Shown: in pieces, positions 13,181 to 22,629 of the stretch
Layout: every line of letters begins with the position of its first letter
Position numbering within the stretch: the first letter of the stretch is position 1
NCBI RefSeq assembly: GCF_002930105.1
Contig: NZ_PJRN01000005.1
Location: 186,001 to 250,000, forward strand
Source: Billgrantia saliphila
GTDB taxonomy: Bacteria > Pseudomonadota > Gammaproteobacteria > Pseudomonadales > Halomonadaceae
DNA: 64,000 nt
Direction: 5' to 3'
The notes under the pieces: model-generated
Told to the model about the DNA's origin: nothing
Databases searched by the model: none
Seen by the model: only the letters and a program-made list of their open reading frames with translations
Translations under genes and position numbers: made by a program

Positions 13181-14215
13181 TCATGGCAGCAGGGCCGGCG
13201 CGGCGAGACCCGCGTTCTCGTCGAAGCCGAACATCAGGTTGAGGTTCTGTATGGCTTGTCCCGAAGCGCCCTTGACCAGGTTGTCGATCACCGACAGCAC
13301 GACCACGGTGTCGCCGTTACCGGGGCGGTGCACCGCCAGGCGGCAGACGTTGGCACCCTTGACGCTGCGAGTTTCCGGATGGCTGCCGGCGGGCATCACG
13401 TCGACGAAAGGCTCGTCGGCAAAGCGCTGTTCGAACAGTGTCTGCAAGTCGCCCGGCTCGCCTGTCAGGCGCCCGTAGAGCGTGGCATGGATACCGCGAA
13501 TCATCGGGGTCAGGTGAGGGACGAAGGTCAATCCGACCGGTCCGCCGGCGGCATCGGCTAGGCCCTGGCGGATCTCCGGCAGGTGGCGGTGGCCGGCGGC
13601 GCCATAGGCCTTCATCGATTCGCTCGCCTCGGCCAGCAGCGAGGCAACCTTGGCGCCGCGCCCGGCACCGGTCACTCCCGACTTGCAGTCGGCGATGATG
13701 TGATCGGCATCGATCAGCCCCGCCTCGAGCAGCGGCAGCAGGCCCAGTTGAACCGCCGTCGGATAGCAGCCGGGCACGGCGATCAGACGCGCTTCGCGTA
13801 TCGCTTCGCGGTGCAGCTCGGGCAGGCCGTAGACGGCACGCTCGAGAAGCTCGGGGGCACCGTGGGATTGGCCGTACCACGTGGCCCACTCGCCGGCATC
13901 GCGTAGCCGGAAGTCGGCGGAGAGATCGATCACCCGGGTGCCCTGGGCGAGCAGCTCGCCGGCCAGCGCGTGAGCGACGCCATGGGGAGTGGCGAAGAAT
14001 ACCGCATCGCAAGCGCCCAGGCGGCGGGCATCCGGCTCGCTGAAGGCAAGCGTATCGTAATGACCGCGCAGGTTGGGATACATATCGCTGACGCGTACGC
14101 CGGCCTCGGAGCGCGAGGTGATGGCCTCGACCTGGACCGCGGGGTGCTGGGCCAGCAGCCTGAGCAGTTCGACGCCGGTATAACCGGTGCCGCCGACGAT
14201 TCCGACCTTGATCAC
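13181..14215 (-). CDS. argC: N-acetyl-gamma-glutamyl-phosphate reductase
   Basis: 344 residues, family length. Third step of arginine synthesis: NADPH reduction of N-acetylglutamyl phosphate. NADP site [17 protein letters not shown] at residues 5-21; catalytic cysteine in [16 protein letters not shown] near residue 149; HRHLPEI loop near 216. Divergent from the ClC gene; a TATGAT at 14277-14282 may be the -10 for that gene. Confidence 0.96.
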   Translation of the reverse strand: MIKVGIVGGTGYTGVELLRLLAQHPAVQVEAITSRSEAGVRVSDMYPNLRGHYDTLAFSEPDARRLGACDAVFFATPHGVAHALAGELLAQGTRVIDLSADFRLRDAGEWATWYGQSHGAPELLERAVYGLPELHREAIREARLIAVPGCYPTAVQLGLLPLLEAGLIDADHIIADCKSGVTGAGRGAKVASLLAEASESMKAYGAAGHRHLPEIRQGLADAAGGPVGLTFVPHLTPMIRGIHATLYGRLTGEPGDLQTLFEQRFADEPFVDVMPAGSHPETRSVKGANVCRLAVHRPGNGDTVVVLSVIDNLVKGASGQAIQNLNLMFGFDENAGLAAPALLP

Positions 14216-14341
14216 AACGGGACTCCTCGAATGATTGCCTGGCGAAGCGATCGCTCACGGGACCGCCCTGTCTGGATATGATACACAAGAGAGGGGGTGG
14301 CCACCCAGCCGCTCGAGACATGTCCGTACAGGAACGTTGCC

Positions 14342-16099
14342 GTGTTGCGCCTCTCGTTTCCCGCCTTCAACCTGGAAAGTTTTCGTCGCAAGCTGGCGAG
14401 CGTCGACGCTCTGCCGCAGCTGTGCGTCCTTGGGGTCGTCTCGGGCCTGTTGACCGGTGCCGTGATGGTCGGTTTCCGTCTGCTGCTGGAACTGGGTGGC
14501 TTCATCCTCATGCCCGGTAACGATCCCGAAGCTTTCGAGGCGCTGTCGCCACTGCTGCGCACGGCTCTGCCGCTGCTCGCGGTGGTCCTCATCGGGGTTT
14601 TCCTGTGGCGTCAGCCTGCGGCGGCGCGCAAGCTCGGCGTGGGGCACGTCATCGAACGCCTTACCCATCACCAGGGACGTTTCCCGATGCGCAACTGGCT
14701 CAACCAGTGGTGGGTCGGCGTGGCGTCGGTGCTGGGCGGACTGTCGGCCGGACGCGAGGGGCCGGCGATCCATCTCGGTGCCGCAGCCGCCAGCGGACTC
14801 GGCCAGTGGTTGCGCTTGCCGCACAACAGCCTGCGGGTGCTGGTGGCCTGCGGTACGGCGGCGGGTATCTCGGCGTCGTTCAATACTCCCATTGCGGGCG
14901 TCATCTTCGCCATGGAAGTGGTGATGATGGAGTACACCATCGCCGGTTTCATGCCGGTGATCCTGGCCTCCACCGTGGGCGCGCTGGTCGCCATGCTGGT
15001 ATTCGGCTCCGAGCCGGCCTTCGAGGTGCTCAGCGTCAGTCTCGGCTCGCTGATGAACCTGCCCTGGATCGTCGTCTCGGCGCTGTTCATCGGGCTGCTG
15101 GCGGGGCTCTTCATCCGTGTGGCGAGAAGCGAGCGCATCGCCGCGCTGCCGGTCGCGATCAGGCTGGCGATGGTGGGGGTCGCCACGGCCACGGTGGCGT
15201 GGTGGTATCCCGACGTGCAGGGGATCGGCTACGACAGCCTGGCCGCCTCCCTGGCAGGCAGCGTGACGCTGGACGTACTGCTGGCATTGGTAGTGGCCAA
15301 GCTGCTGCTGACGGCACTGACGGTGGCCAGCGGCATTCCCATCGGCATCATCGGGCCGATGCTGGTGGTAGGGGCCGCCGCCGGTGCGCTGGCGGGGCTG
15401 ACCGGCGCCTGGCTTACACCTGGTTTTGCCGCCGAGCCGGGCTTCTATGCCATGCTCGGCATGGCGGCGATGATGGGAGCCGTGCTGCAGGCGCCGCTGG
15501 CGGCGCTGATGGCGCTGCTGGAGCTGACCCAGAATCCCCACATCATCCTGCCGGGGATGCTGGCGGTGGTGGTGTCCGGCCTCACGGCGCGTCAGCTGTG
15601 TCGCTGCGACGGTTTCTTCATCAGCGTTACCCGCCACGGCCTGCATCCGTTGCAGCAGCCGCTGATGCAGGCGCTCTCGCGCATCTCGGTACCGGCCGTG
15701 ATGGAGCGCAGCCTGGCGACCACCCCGCGCATGGTGACCCGCGAGCAGGCGCGAGTGCTGCTCGATGCCAAGCCGCAATGGATCCTGATTCTGCGCTCAA
15801 CCGGCGACAAGCCGACCCTGGCGCTCAAGGCTGCCGATCTGGCACGGGCGCTGATGGACGAACAGATTGCCGAGGAAGCCGAGACCGAAGATGCGCTGAT
15901 CGACCTGCTCGAGGTGCCGGGGCAACGCCTGGAAATGGCACCGATCCATCTACAGGCCACCCTGTCGGAAGCGTTCGAGCGACTCAACGACCAGTCGGTC
16001 GATGCGCTCTACGTGGAACACGGGCGGCGACCGAAGCATCAGCGGATTTCGGGTATCATCACCCGCGAGGCCATCGAGCGTTACTATTCGCTTCGGTAG
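14342..16099 (+). CDS. ClC-family chloride channel/antiporter with C-terminal CBS-like region
   Basis: 585 residues from a GTG start preceded by AGGA (8 bases); a GTG at 14297 extends the frame by 15 residues but has its purine run right against it. About ten membrane helices. The GREGP motif (about residues 137-141) carries the gating glutamate of ClC-ec1, and GIPIGIIGPM is the later pore motif. After about residue 430 a cytosolic region (PAVMERSLATTPRM to the end) resembles paired CBS domains. Likely Cl-/H+ exchange, plausible in a salt-tolerant cell; transport type not provable here. Confidence 0.88.
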   Translation: MLRLSFPAFNLESFRRKLASVDALPQLCVLGVVSGLLTGAVMVGFRLLLELGGFILMPGNDPEAFEALSPLLRTALPLLAVVLIGVFLWRQPAAARKLGVGHVIERLTHHQGRFPMRNWLNQWWVGVASVLGGLSAGREGPAIHLGAAAASGLGQWLRLPHNSLRVLVACGTAAGISASFNTPIAGVIFAMEVVMMEYTIAGFMPVILASTVGALVAMLVFGSEPAFEVLSVSLGSLMNLPWIVVSALFIGLLAGLFIRVARSERIAALPVAIRLAMVGVATATVAWWYPDVQGIGYDSLAASLAGSVTLDVLLALVVAKLLLTALTVASGIPIGIIGPMLVVGAAAGALAGLTGAWLTPGFAAEPGFYAMLGMAAMMGAVLQAPLAALMALLELTQNPHIILPGMLAVVVSGLTARQLCRCDGFFISVTRHGLHPLQQPLMQALSRISVPAVMERSLATTPRMVTREQARVLLDAKPQWILILRSTGDKPTLALKAADLARALMDEQIAEEAETEDALIDLLEVPGQRLEMAPIHLQATLSEAFERLNDQSVDALYVEHGRRPKHQRISGIITREAIERYYSLR

Positions 16100-16195
16100 G
16101 GCAGCGGTGACATGGAATGATGCGGATTGCCCGCGCAGGGCATCGTTGCCATGCTCCCGGCGTGGTCGCCGGCTTCATCCGTCTTGGGAGAACGC

Positions 16196-16627
16196 ATGTA
16201 CCTCTGGATCAAGGCTCTGCATATCGTGGCCGTGGTGACCTGGTTCGCCGCGCTGTTCTACCTGCCAAGGCTCTACGTCTACCATGCCATGGCACGCGAC
16301 AAGGGCGAACGGCAGCTCATCGAGACCTTCGGCGTCATGGAGCGCAAGCTCTATCGCGGCATCATGACCCCCTCGATGATCGCGGTGATCGCGCTGGGCC
16401 TGTGGATGCTCTACCTCAATCCCGGATGGCTCGGCATGGGCTGGATGCATGTCAAGCTGGCGCTGGTGCTGCTGCTGGTGATCTACCATCATGTCTGCTT
16501 GGTTTATCTCAAGCAGTTCGCCGCGGGGCGCTGTCATCGCAGCCATAAGTTTTTCCGCGCGTTCAACGAGCTACCGGTGTTGGCACTGCTGGGTATCGTC
16601 ATTCTGGTCGTGCTGAAGCCGTTCTGA
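16196..16627 (+). CDS. hemJ: Protoporphyrinogen IX oxidase HemJ
   Basis: 143 residues, four membrane helices. HemJ oxidises protoporphyrinogen IX in heme synthesis; it replaces HemG/HemY in many proteobacteria. The conserved His in the first helix ([16 protein letters not shown], His9), the RLYVYH segment and the GWMHVKL lysine are present. The start at 16196 has GGGAG five bases upstream. One base separates its stop from thiD; with hemL close by it forms a cofactor-synthesis run. Confidence 0.9.
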   Translation: MYLWIKALHIVAVVTWFAALFYLPRLYVYHAMARDKGERQLIETFGVMERKLYRGIMTPSMIAVIALGLWMLYLNPGWLGMGWMHVKLALVLLLVIYHHVCLVYLKQFAAGRCHRSHKFFRAFNELPVLALLGIVILVVLKPF

Positions 16628-16628
16628 C

Positions 16629-17585
16629 ATGCGCAACGAGAGACAGGAACCGAATCCGCCGGTGGTGCTGGTGCTGGCAGGACACGACCCCACCGGTGGG
16701 GCGGGACTCGTGGCCGACAGCGAAGCGATCGCCGCCTGCGGCGGCTGGGCCATGACGATACCGACGGCGCTCACGGTGCAGGATTGTTGCGACGTTCACC
16801 GCGTCGTCCCCGTCGATGCCGATCTGATCCGCGACATGGCAGCTGCCCTGTCATCGACACCGATCGCGGCGATCAAGGTGGGGCTGGTGGCCAGCAGCGA
16901 CACACTCGACGCCGTGGTGGCCATCGTGCGTGACCGTCCCGGCGTCCCGGTGGTCGTCGATCCGGTGCTCAAGGCGGGCGGTGGCGCAGAGTTATCCACA
17001 ACCGAGCTGGTCGAGGCGTTCCGTACTCGACTGCTGCCGCTGGTGGATGTTCTGACCCCCAATCGTCTGGAGCTGGAGCGGTTCACGGATGGCGCCGGTC
17101 AGGACGATAGGGCGCGCGCCGAGCGGCTGCTGACGTCGGGCTGCGACGCCGTACTGGTGACCGGAACCGACGATCCCGAGGCGGACGTGCCGGCCGGCGA
17201 AGTGCAGCAGGTGCTCTACTGTGCCGAAGGACGCTTCGCCTGGCGCTGGCCGCGGCTGGCGGGGCGATACCATGGGTCCGGCTGTACCCTGGCAGCGGCG
17301 TTGGCGGCTCGCCTGGCGCTCGGCGAGTCGCTGCATGAGGCTTGCGAGCGGGCCCAGGCCTTCGCTTGGCGCGCTCTGGCACGAGCCTGGCAGCCTTCCG
17401 TCGGGCAAGCGCTGCCTCGTCGGCTGGCAGGCTTGGAAGCGGCGAGCGGGCACAATGCCGGAACGCACCAGTCGAATACGCCCGACATGGGCGAAGATCA
17501 CCGCTATTTCACCGGGCATGCCAAGGTTATCCAGAAAACTATCCACAGCCCGTCTTCAACACTTCGTGACTTCAAAGAGGCTCAC
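16629..17585 (+). CDS. thiD: Hydroxymethylpyrimidine/phosphomethylpyrimidine kinase ThiD, reading on into hemL
   Basis: ThiD phosphorylates HMP and HMP-P for thiamine. The substrate loop [14 protein letters not shown] (residues 17-30), the catalytic end [17 protein letters not shown] and the PVLKAGGG motif are intact; the kinase ends near residue 273. There is no stop: the frame continues through about 46 linker residues straight into hemL at 17586. It could be a true ThiD-HemL fusion or a thiD whose product carries HemL when translation does not restart. A perfect DnaA box (16992-17000) lies within the gene. Confidence 0.85.
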
Positions 17586-18875
17586 ATGACCACATCCGCC
17601 ACGCTCTTCGAACAGGCTTGTCGTCACATTCCCGGTGGGGTCAACTCTCCGGTGCGCGCCTTCAAGGGGCTGCATCGCCCCCCGGTGTTCATCGAGCGGG
17701 CCCAGGGCGCCTACCTCTACGACGTGGAGGGCAATCGCTATGTCGACTATGTCGGCTCCTGGGGGCCGATGATCACCGGTCACGCCGACCCGGACGTGCT
17801 GGGCGCCGTGCGTGAACGGCTCGACAATGGGCTCTCCTTCGGCACGCCGACGGCCATCGAGACCACCATGGCCGATCTGATCTGCGAAATGATCCCGTCG
17901 ATCGACCTGGTGCGCATGGTCAATTCGGGTACCGAAGCCACCATGTCGGCCATCCGACTGGCGCGAGGCTTCACCGGACGCGACAAGATCGTCAAGTTCG
18001 AGGGCAACTACCATGGCCACTCCGACTCGCTGCTGGTCAAGGCCGGTTCCGGTGCCCTGACCCATGGCGAACCCAGTTCGCCGGGGGTGCCGGCATCGTT
18101 GGCCGAACACACCATAACCCTGTCCTACAACGATCTCGACGCCGTCGATGCGTGCTTCGAGGAGATCGGCAGCGAGATCGCCTGCATCATTGTCGAGCCG
18201 GTAGCCGGCAACATGAATTGCATTCCGCCCTTGCCCGGATTTCTCGAAACCCTGCGTCGGGTTTGCACCGAGTACGGCAGTGTGCTGATCTTCGATGAGG
18301 TAATGACCGGCTTTCGCGTCGCCATGGGTGGCGCCCAGGCGCACTTCGGCATCGAGCCCGACCTGACCTGTCTGGGCAAGATCGTCGGCGGCGGTATGCC
18401 GGTGGGAGCGTTCGGCGGCAAGCGCGACATCATGGAGCGAATTTCGCCGCTGGGGCCGGTCTACCAGGCCGGTACGCTCTCCGGCAATCCGCTGGCCATG
18501 GCCGCCGGCATCGCACTGCTGACCAAGCTGCGCGAGCCCGGCTTCCACGATGCGCTGGCGCAGCGTGTCGATACGCTGTGTCATGGACTGCAGGAGCGTG
18601 CCGATGCGGCCGGTATCGACATGATCACCCAAGGGGTGGGCGGCATGTTCGGGTTGTTCTTCACCGCGCAGTCGCGGGTCGACAACTTCGCCCAGGCGAC
18701 GGCCTGCGACGCCGAGGCTTTTCGGCGCTTCTTCGCCGCGATGCTGGACGAGGGAGTCTATTTGGCACCCTCGGCGTATGAGGCGGGCTTCATGTCCAGT
18801 GCGCATACGCCGGAAGACATTCAACTGACGCTGGACGCCGCCGAGAGGGCCTTTGCCCAGCTGCGCCAGCCCTGA
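17586..18875 (+). CDS. hemL: Glutamate-1-semialdehyde 2,1-aminomutase
   Basis: 429 residues from ATG 17586 (E. coli 426). PLP enzyme making 5-aminolevulinate in the C5 heme pathway. Start signature [23 protein letters not shown]-lysine in [18 protein letters not shown] near residue 265, and [10 protein letters not shown] upstream. AAGAGG lies five bases before the ATG, so independent initiation is likely even though the upstream thiD frame is continuous with it. HemJ nearby fits the pathway. Confidence 0.95.
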   Translation: MTTSATLFEQACRHIPGGVNSPVRAFKGLHRPPVFIERAQGAYLYDVEGNRYVDYVGSWGPMITGHADPDVLGAVRERLDNGLSFGTPTAIETTMADLICEMIPSIDLVRMVNSGTEATMSAIRLARGFTGRDKIVKFEGNYHGHSDSLLVKAGSGALTHGEPSSPGVPASLAEHTITLSYNDLDAVDACFEEIGSEIACIIVEPVAGNMNCIPPLPGFLETLRRVCTEYGSVLIFDEVMTGFRVAMGGAQAHFGIEPDLTCLGKIVGGGMPVGAFGGKRDIMERISPLGPVYQAGTLSGNPLAMAAGIALLTKLREPGFHDALAQRVDTLCHGLQERADAAGIDMITQGVGGMFGLFFTAQSRVDNFAQATACDAEAFRRFFAAMLDEGVYLAPSAYEAGFMSSAHTPEDIQLTLDAAERAFAQLRQP

Positions 18876-18906
18876 CGAGGCAGGAACGCCACGAGGAGGA
18901 GTGAAC

Positions 18907-20151
18907 ATGGAGGCTACATCGGCGAGCTGTTCCCCGGCAGCATCCACTGCGCTCAGCTTGGATGAGCTGGTCGATTCGCTGGTGGAATCTCATCGTTCGC
19001 TTGTCGGCGACCTGCCCTACGTGTCGTCGACCAGTTGCCTCGCGGCGACCCGAGCTCTGATCGAGGAGGAACTGGGCACGCTCGAGCGACATCTTGTCGG
19101 AGAGGAGGATGCGGCCCGGCTCGCTGGACTGAGGGAGTGGCTGGCGCAGGAGCTGGTGCGCCTCGAGCCGCAATTTCTCGAACGCGAGGAGCCGCAGCCG
19201 AGCTGGGTGGTGGGACGTCGCGTCATGTCGCTGTGCGATCATCAGCGGTTGATCATGACCAATGCGCTGGATCTCGACCCCACGGATTCGCTGGCCAGGC
19301 GCTGCCTGGATCCCGGCTTCGATCTGGTATCGCTACTAGTGGGGTTGTACATACGCGACGAGACGCGGCTGGCGCATTATGCCTTGGATCGCTACCTACG
19401 CCTCTCCGGCGACTACGCCCTGGCCCGGCTGCTATCGGTCTACGGAGTGTGTCGAGCGCTGGCGGGTGCGCGCAGGGCACTGCAGCGGCGAGAGGCGGAG
19501 CATTCCCGGTCGTTTCATCTGGCCGAGATCATGACGGAGGTGCGTCGCTATCTGGCCTTGGCCGAATGGGTCTCCCAGTTCCGCTTTCCGCCCCTGATCC
19601 TCGGGGTCGGTGTCTCGGGCAGCGGGAAGAGTCGGTTCATGGCCGAGATGGTTGAACGACTGGGGGCGGTACGGCTCTGCTCGGATGCCGAGCGACGGCG
19701 ACTCTATGGAATCGCTCCACAGGCGGTGGGTCGGGAACCGCCTGTGGATATCTTTTCTGCCGAAGCTACCACACGTACCTATCAACGCCTGGCGAGTCTC
19801 GCCGGTATTCTGCTCAACGCCGGTATTCCCACCTGTGTCGATGCGACCTGCCTGACCCGGGAGCAGCGTGGCTGTCTTCGTCAGCAGGGCGAGGCAAGAG
19901 GCCTGCCGGTATTGATCGTCAGTTTCGAGGCTGACGACGAAACCCTGAAGGCCCGCATCGCCAAGCGCGCCCGGCGACAGGGCGCCAATCCTGCGACCAG
20001 TCTCGCAGTGCTGCAGCGCCAGCAAGCCACTTTCGAGGACTTCAGCGACGAGGAGCGGCAGCATCTGCTGCGACTCGACACCACTGCCGAAAATGCAGGC
20101 GATACGCTGGCGGCGCTCGTCGACAAACGTATCAGGCTGAACTACAGCTGA
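18907..20151 (+). CDS. Degenerate APH-like / P-loop kinase two-domain protein
   Basis: 414 residues from ATG 18907 with GGAGGAG upstream. The C-terminal half is a zeta-toxin/AAA_33-type P-loop domain: Walker A GVSGSGKS at 235-242, later VDATCLTREQR and RIAKRARRQG. Residues 110-195 resemble the second half of the aminoglycoside-phosphotransferase-like domain that precedes such kinases in COG0645/COG2187 proteins (LDLDPTDSLARRC, FDLVSLLVGLYIRDE, LSGDYALARLLSVYGVCRA). The usual HGDLHxxN catalytic loop is absent; SLCDHQRL stands there. Function unknown. The next gene starts 7 bases on and reuses its stop region as ribosome site. Confidence 0.7.
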   Translation: MEATSASCSPAASTALSLDELVDSLVESHRSLVGDLPYVSSTSCLAATRALIEEELGTLERHLVGEEDAARLAGLREWLAQELVRLEPQFLEREEPQPSWVVGRRVMSLCDHQRLIMTNALDLDPTDSLARRCLDPGFDLVSLLVGLYIRDETRLAHYALDRYLRLSGDYALARLLSVYGVCRALAGARRALQRREAEHSRSFHLAEIMTEVRRYLALAEWVSQFRFPPLILGVGVSGSGKSRFMAEMVERLGAVRLCSDAERRRLYGIAPQAVGREPPVDIFSAEATTRTYQRLASLAGILLNAGIPTCVDATCLTREQRGCLRQQGEARGLPVLIVSFEADDETLKARIAKRARRQGANPATSLAVLQRQQATFEDFSDEERQHLLRLDTTAENAGDTLAALVDKRIRLNYS

Positions 20152-20158
20152 GGCTAGC

Positions 20159-20533
20159 ATGACAAGATCGCTTACCCTCCTGATGATTGTCCTGTTCGGG
20201 ATGAACGTGTTCGCAGCGGGAGACAATGCCATGTCCAAGGTTGTAATGCCGGAGAATGGGAATTCCGACAACCTGATTGAAATCCTCTTCCATGGTGAGC
20301 CAGGCACACGTTTCGTGGCGACGCTAAAAATCCATCTCAATGGGGAAACCACTACCCATGAGCTGGAGGAAAGCGTCCCTAGCGAGCATCGCTATTACGG
20401 AGAGGCGTTGGAAGCCAGCGTGCGCCAGACGAGCTCCGAGGGAGGCCTGACGGTAGAGGTTCGCAAGGGCGGGAATGTCAGTCGCTCAAGCTCAAGCGGA
20501 GAACATAGCCAGCTTAGCCTGCAAGTTCGATAG
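20159..20533 (+). CDS. Small secreted protein, possibly a CsgC/CsgH-like curli chaperone
   Basis: 124 residues. Signal peptide MTRSLTLLMIVLFGMNVFA, cleavage near residue 20. The mature part is about 100 residues of alternating polar/hydrophobic strands (IEILFHGEPG, FVATLKIHL, GGLTVEVRKGG), which fits an Ig-like beta-sandwich. Periplasmic CsgC/CsgH chaperones are of this size and fold and the csg locus is 1 kb away, but no diagnostic residue (such as the CsgC CxC pair) is seen. GAGG overlapping the upstream stop suggests co-expression with the P-loop gene. Function call is tentative. Confidence 0.55.
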   Translation: MTRSLTLLMIVLFGMNVFAAGDNAMSKVVMPENGNSDNLIEILFHGEPGTRFVATLKIHLNGETTTHELEESVPSEHRYYGEALEASVRQTSSEGGLTVEVRKGGNVSRSSSSGEHSQLSLQVR

Positions 20534-20592
20534 AGGTGGCTAAGGGCATGCGAGGCATGGGTCGACCTCAGGCTGCCGAACCTCGTCTCATA

Positions 20593-21354
20593 CTATAGCC
20601 AGCCTTTCGCCATGCTGGCGATAAAGTTTCTGGATACTCTGACTGGCGAACTGATTGCTTTCCTCACATGCCTTGTTCTATATCTCAAAATTGCATCGCT
20701 GGGAAGGCGATATCCCATACCCTCTTCTATTGTGTAAATGCAAGGGTTGCATATACCACATGGTTTATCGGCTTTGGGGTTGAAGCAAAACCATGACTTC
20801 TCTAATTCCTCCCTGAAGCCAAGGTTCTTGGCCTGCTCTCGCATTTCAGCTTTTGATAATTCCAAGAGAGGAAAGGAAAAGCACGAAAAGATCTTTATGT
20901 CTCCTTCGGCATTACCTCTCAACTTCCAGCGGCCACAGGTTCCTTTTTCTACATTTCCTTGTAAAAAAAGATAAGCTTTATCGTCGACATGAACGCTAAG
21001 CTCGAGGTCATTAATTTTTTTCGACCTGGCATACCTTGAAAGCCAATCATATTGTTTGCCAAGGTGAGATTTTTCCTTTAGTTTTAGATAAGAGGTTGTT
21101 ATTTCTTCTATTGGCTCGATTTCGGTAATTAAAGTTATGTTAAGAGCTCCTATTCTTGCGGCGGCATCTCTGTTATTCTTCTTAAATTCATTTCTTATCT
21201 CAGATATTGCCTTGAGTTCATGAAGGCTGGATTTTCTGTTTAAATCAATAATGTAATGAGGTTTTACTTCATTTTTATCAACCAGAGTGGAAAATAACAC
21301 TCGAAAAGTGGAATCCCACCCACCAGTCCAAAGGACATTAATAGTCTTGCACAT
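20593..21354 (-). CDS. QueC-like N-type ATP pyrophosphatase (PP-loop) of unknown substrate
   Basis: 253 residues from ATG 21354, which has GGGAG eight bases upstream. PP-loop LWTGGWDSTFR at residues 8-18 (GGxDS type). A cysteine cluster C190-X8-C199-X2-C202-X2-C205 matches the spacing of the QueC zinc site. The rest diverges from standard QueC (7-cyano-7-deazaguanine synthase), and no queuosine gene is nearby. Strikingly AT-rich: 19 of 60 bases are G/C in 21061-21120, against 41 of 60 in 2161-2220 of atpA, and codon choice differs from its neighbours. Probably acquired horizontally. Confidence 0.75.
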   Translation of the reverse strand: MCKTINVLWTGGWDSTFRVLFSTLVDKNEVKPHYIIDLNRKSSLHELKAISEIRNEFKKNNRDAAARIGALNITLITEIEPIEEITTSYLKLKEKSHLGKQYDWLSRYARSKKINDLELSVHVDDKAYLFLQGNVEKGTCGRWKLRGNAEGDIKIFSCFSFPLLELSKAEMREQAKNLGFREELEKSWFCFNPKADKPCGICNPCIYTIEEGMGYRLPSDAILRYRTRHVRKAISSPVRVSRNFIASMAKGWL

Positions 21355-21408
21355 GCCATTCACTCCCTTCTCAAGCCTGAGGCCGGCTCCTGCCGCCATT
21401 ACAAAGAG

Positions 21409-21441
21409 AAGGGGGAATGTAGCAGAGCCACCGTCCCCCTT
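21409..21441 (-). terminator. Possible terminator after csgA
   Basis: AAGGGGGA and TCCCCCTT form an 8-bp stem with a 17-base loop between csgA and the QueC-like gene, followed on the minus strand by a weakly T-rich run. The loop is large, so this is a weak call. Confidence 0.3.
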
Positions 21442-21510
21442 ATATATTAACTCATTTTAACTTGAGGCTTTTCGAGCACCGCTTTCCGAATAACATGTGC
21501 CCAAATGTTA

Positions 21511-22476
21511 TTAGTGTTGATAGACGTGAGCCGTGTTGCCGCCGCCCACTTGAGTGGTAATGGCAGCGTTGTTGACGCCCATTTGTACATGGGTTGCACT
21601 GTTGCTGGCCAAGCTTGCCAGGCCACCAAAGAACCCCGGCAACGCCGACTGGGTGATGGAAGAGTAATGTTCATACCCAGACTGAGAGGAGTATGCTACA
21701 TCGTTGTAGCCGCTCTGGGTAACTTCTGACTGGTGATAACGACCATCCTGAACGATGGAAGCGTCATTATTGACTCCACTCTGATCCACCATCGCGATAT
21801 TCAGTTTACCATCCTGGTGGATGTCAGAGGTGTTTTTCAGTCCGCTTTGGAGCACTTCTGCCTTGTTCTGAGTGCCGTTCTGGTCAATTGAAGAATCATT
21901 GAAACTGCCGCTTTGATCAACGTCGGCAAAATTGTAATCGCCCGATTGAGTGATATCGGAGGAGAGCTTGGTGCCGTCCTGGTTTACCTGCGCGACGTTC
22001 AAATAACCTTCTTGATCCACGTCAGAGTTGTTGAAGCTTCCACTTTGACTGATGTCGGCATAGTTTCTCCAGCCGCTCTGATAAGTGGTAGCATTGTTCT
22101 TTACGCCTTCCTGCTCGACTCGAAGGGCATTCCCAGTTCCGAGTTGCTGACTGTCGGAGTTATTGAACATCCCCGATTGGGTCAAATCAAAGCTGTTTTT
22201 CGTACCGTGCTGTAACGCATCGGCATTGTTTCCCATGCCTTCTTGGTCGATGTCCGATACGTTGCGGCCACGCCATCCTTGCTGAAGAACGGTTGCACCG
22301 TTGTTGACGCCAACTTGGGTGACATCAGAGTTGTTGTTGCCCCAACCCTGTGTAAGTTGCGTTACACTTACGTCGTTGCCGAATCCCGTCTGGGCGATGT
22401 TCGACTCGTTTTCGTTCGCCAAGGCTGTGCTAGAGACGGCGATAGCGGCTGCCATGACTGTCATTTTAAGTTTCAT
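21511..22476 (-). CDS. csgA: Major curlin subunit CsgA-like, expanded repeats
   Basis: 321 residues, about twice the E. coli CsgA. Signal peptide ends at ALA (residue 20). Residues 25 to about 270 are about eleven 22-residue curlin repeats with the Q-x-G-x-x-N ladder (e.g. DVDQEGYLNVAQVNQDGTK, DVTQVGVNNGATVLQQG), then a glycine-rich spacer (FFGGLASLAS) and two further strands ending HVYQH. Such repeats stack as amyloid beta-solenoid and form curli fibres outside the cell. Last gene of the csg run, 153 bases after csgB. Confidence 0.88.
   Translation of the reverse strand: MKLKMTVMAAAIAVSSTALANENESNIAQTGFGNDVSVTQLTQGWGNNNSDVTQVGVNNGATVLQQGWRGRNVSDIDQEGMGNNADALQHGTKNSFDLTQSGMFNNSDSQQLGTGNALRVEQEGVKNNATTYQSGWRNYADISQSGSFNNSDVDQEGYLNVAQVNQDGTKLSSDITQSGDYNFADVDQSGSFNDSSIDQNGTQNKAEVLQSGLKNTSDIHQDGKLNIAMVDQSGVNNDASIVQDGRYHQSEVTQSGYNDVAYSSQSGYEHYSSITQSALPGFFGGLASLASNSATHVQMGVNNAAITTQVGGGNTAHVYQH
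21667..22404 (-). repeat. Tandem 66-bp repeats encoding the curlin ladder
   Basis: About eleven copies of a diverged 66-base unit, each coding 22 residues with conserved Gln, Gly and Asn positions. Copies differ at DNA level, so this is an old duplicated protein repeat, not recent slippage. Confidence 0.75.
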
Positions 22477-22629
22477 TTTGGTTCCCCTTCATGAAGCCCT
22501 GGTTCAGCTTTTTTGCTCGCCAGGGTGGATTAAAGGAAACGACAGAGACCTGCCGTTTCCGCGTACCATCTTCAGTGATTTTTACGCATACTTAATTTCT
22601 TAGAAAGCAGCAGGCACGAAACCCAAGCC

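Noticed and set aside
21667-22404. Regular repeats that could be mistaken for a CRISPR array
   Set aside because: The 66-base period keeps one reading frame with Gln/Asn ladder residues and there are no constant direct repeats; it is curlin coding sequence.
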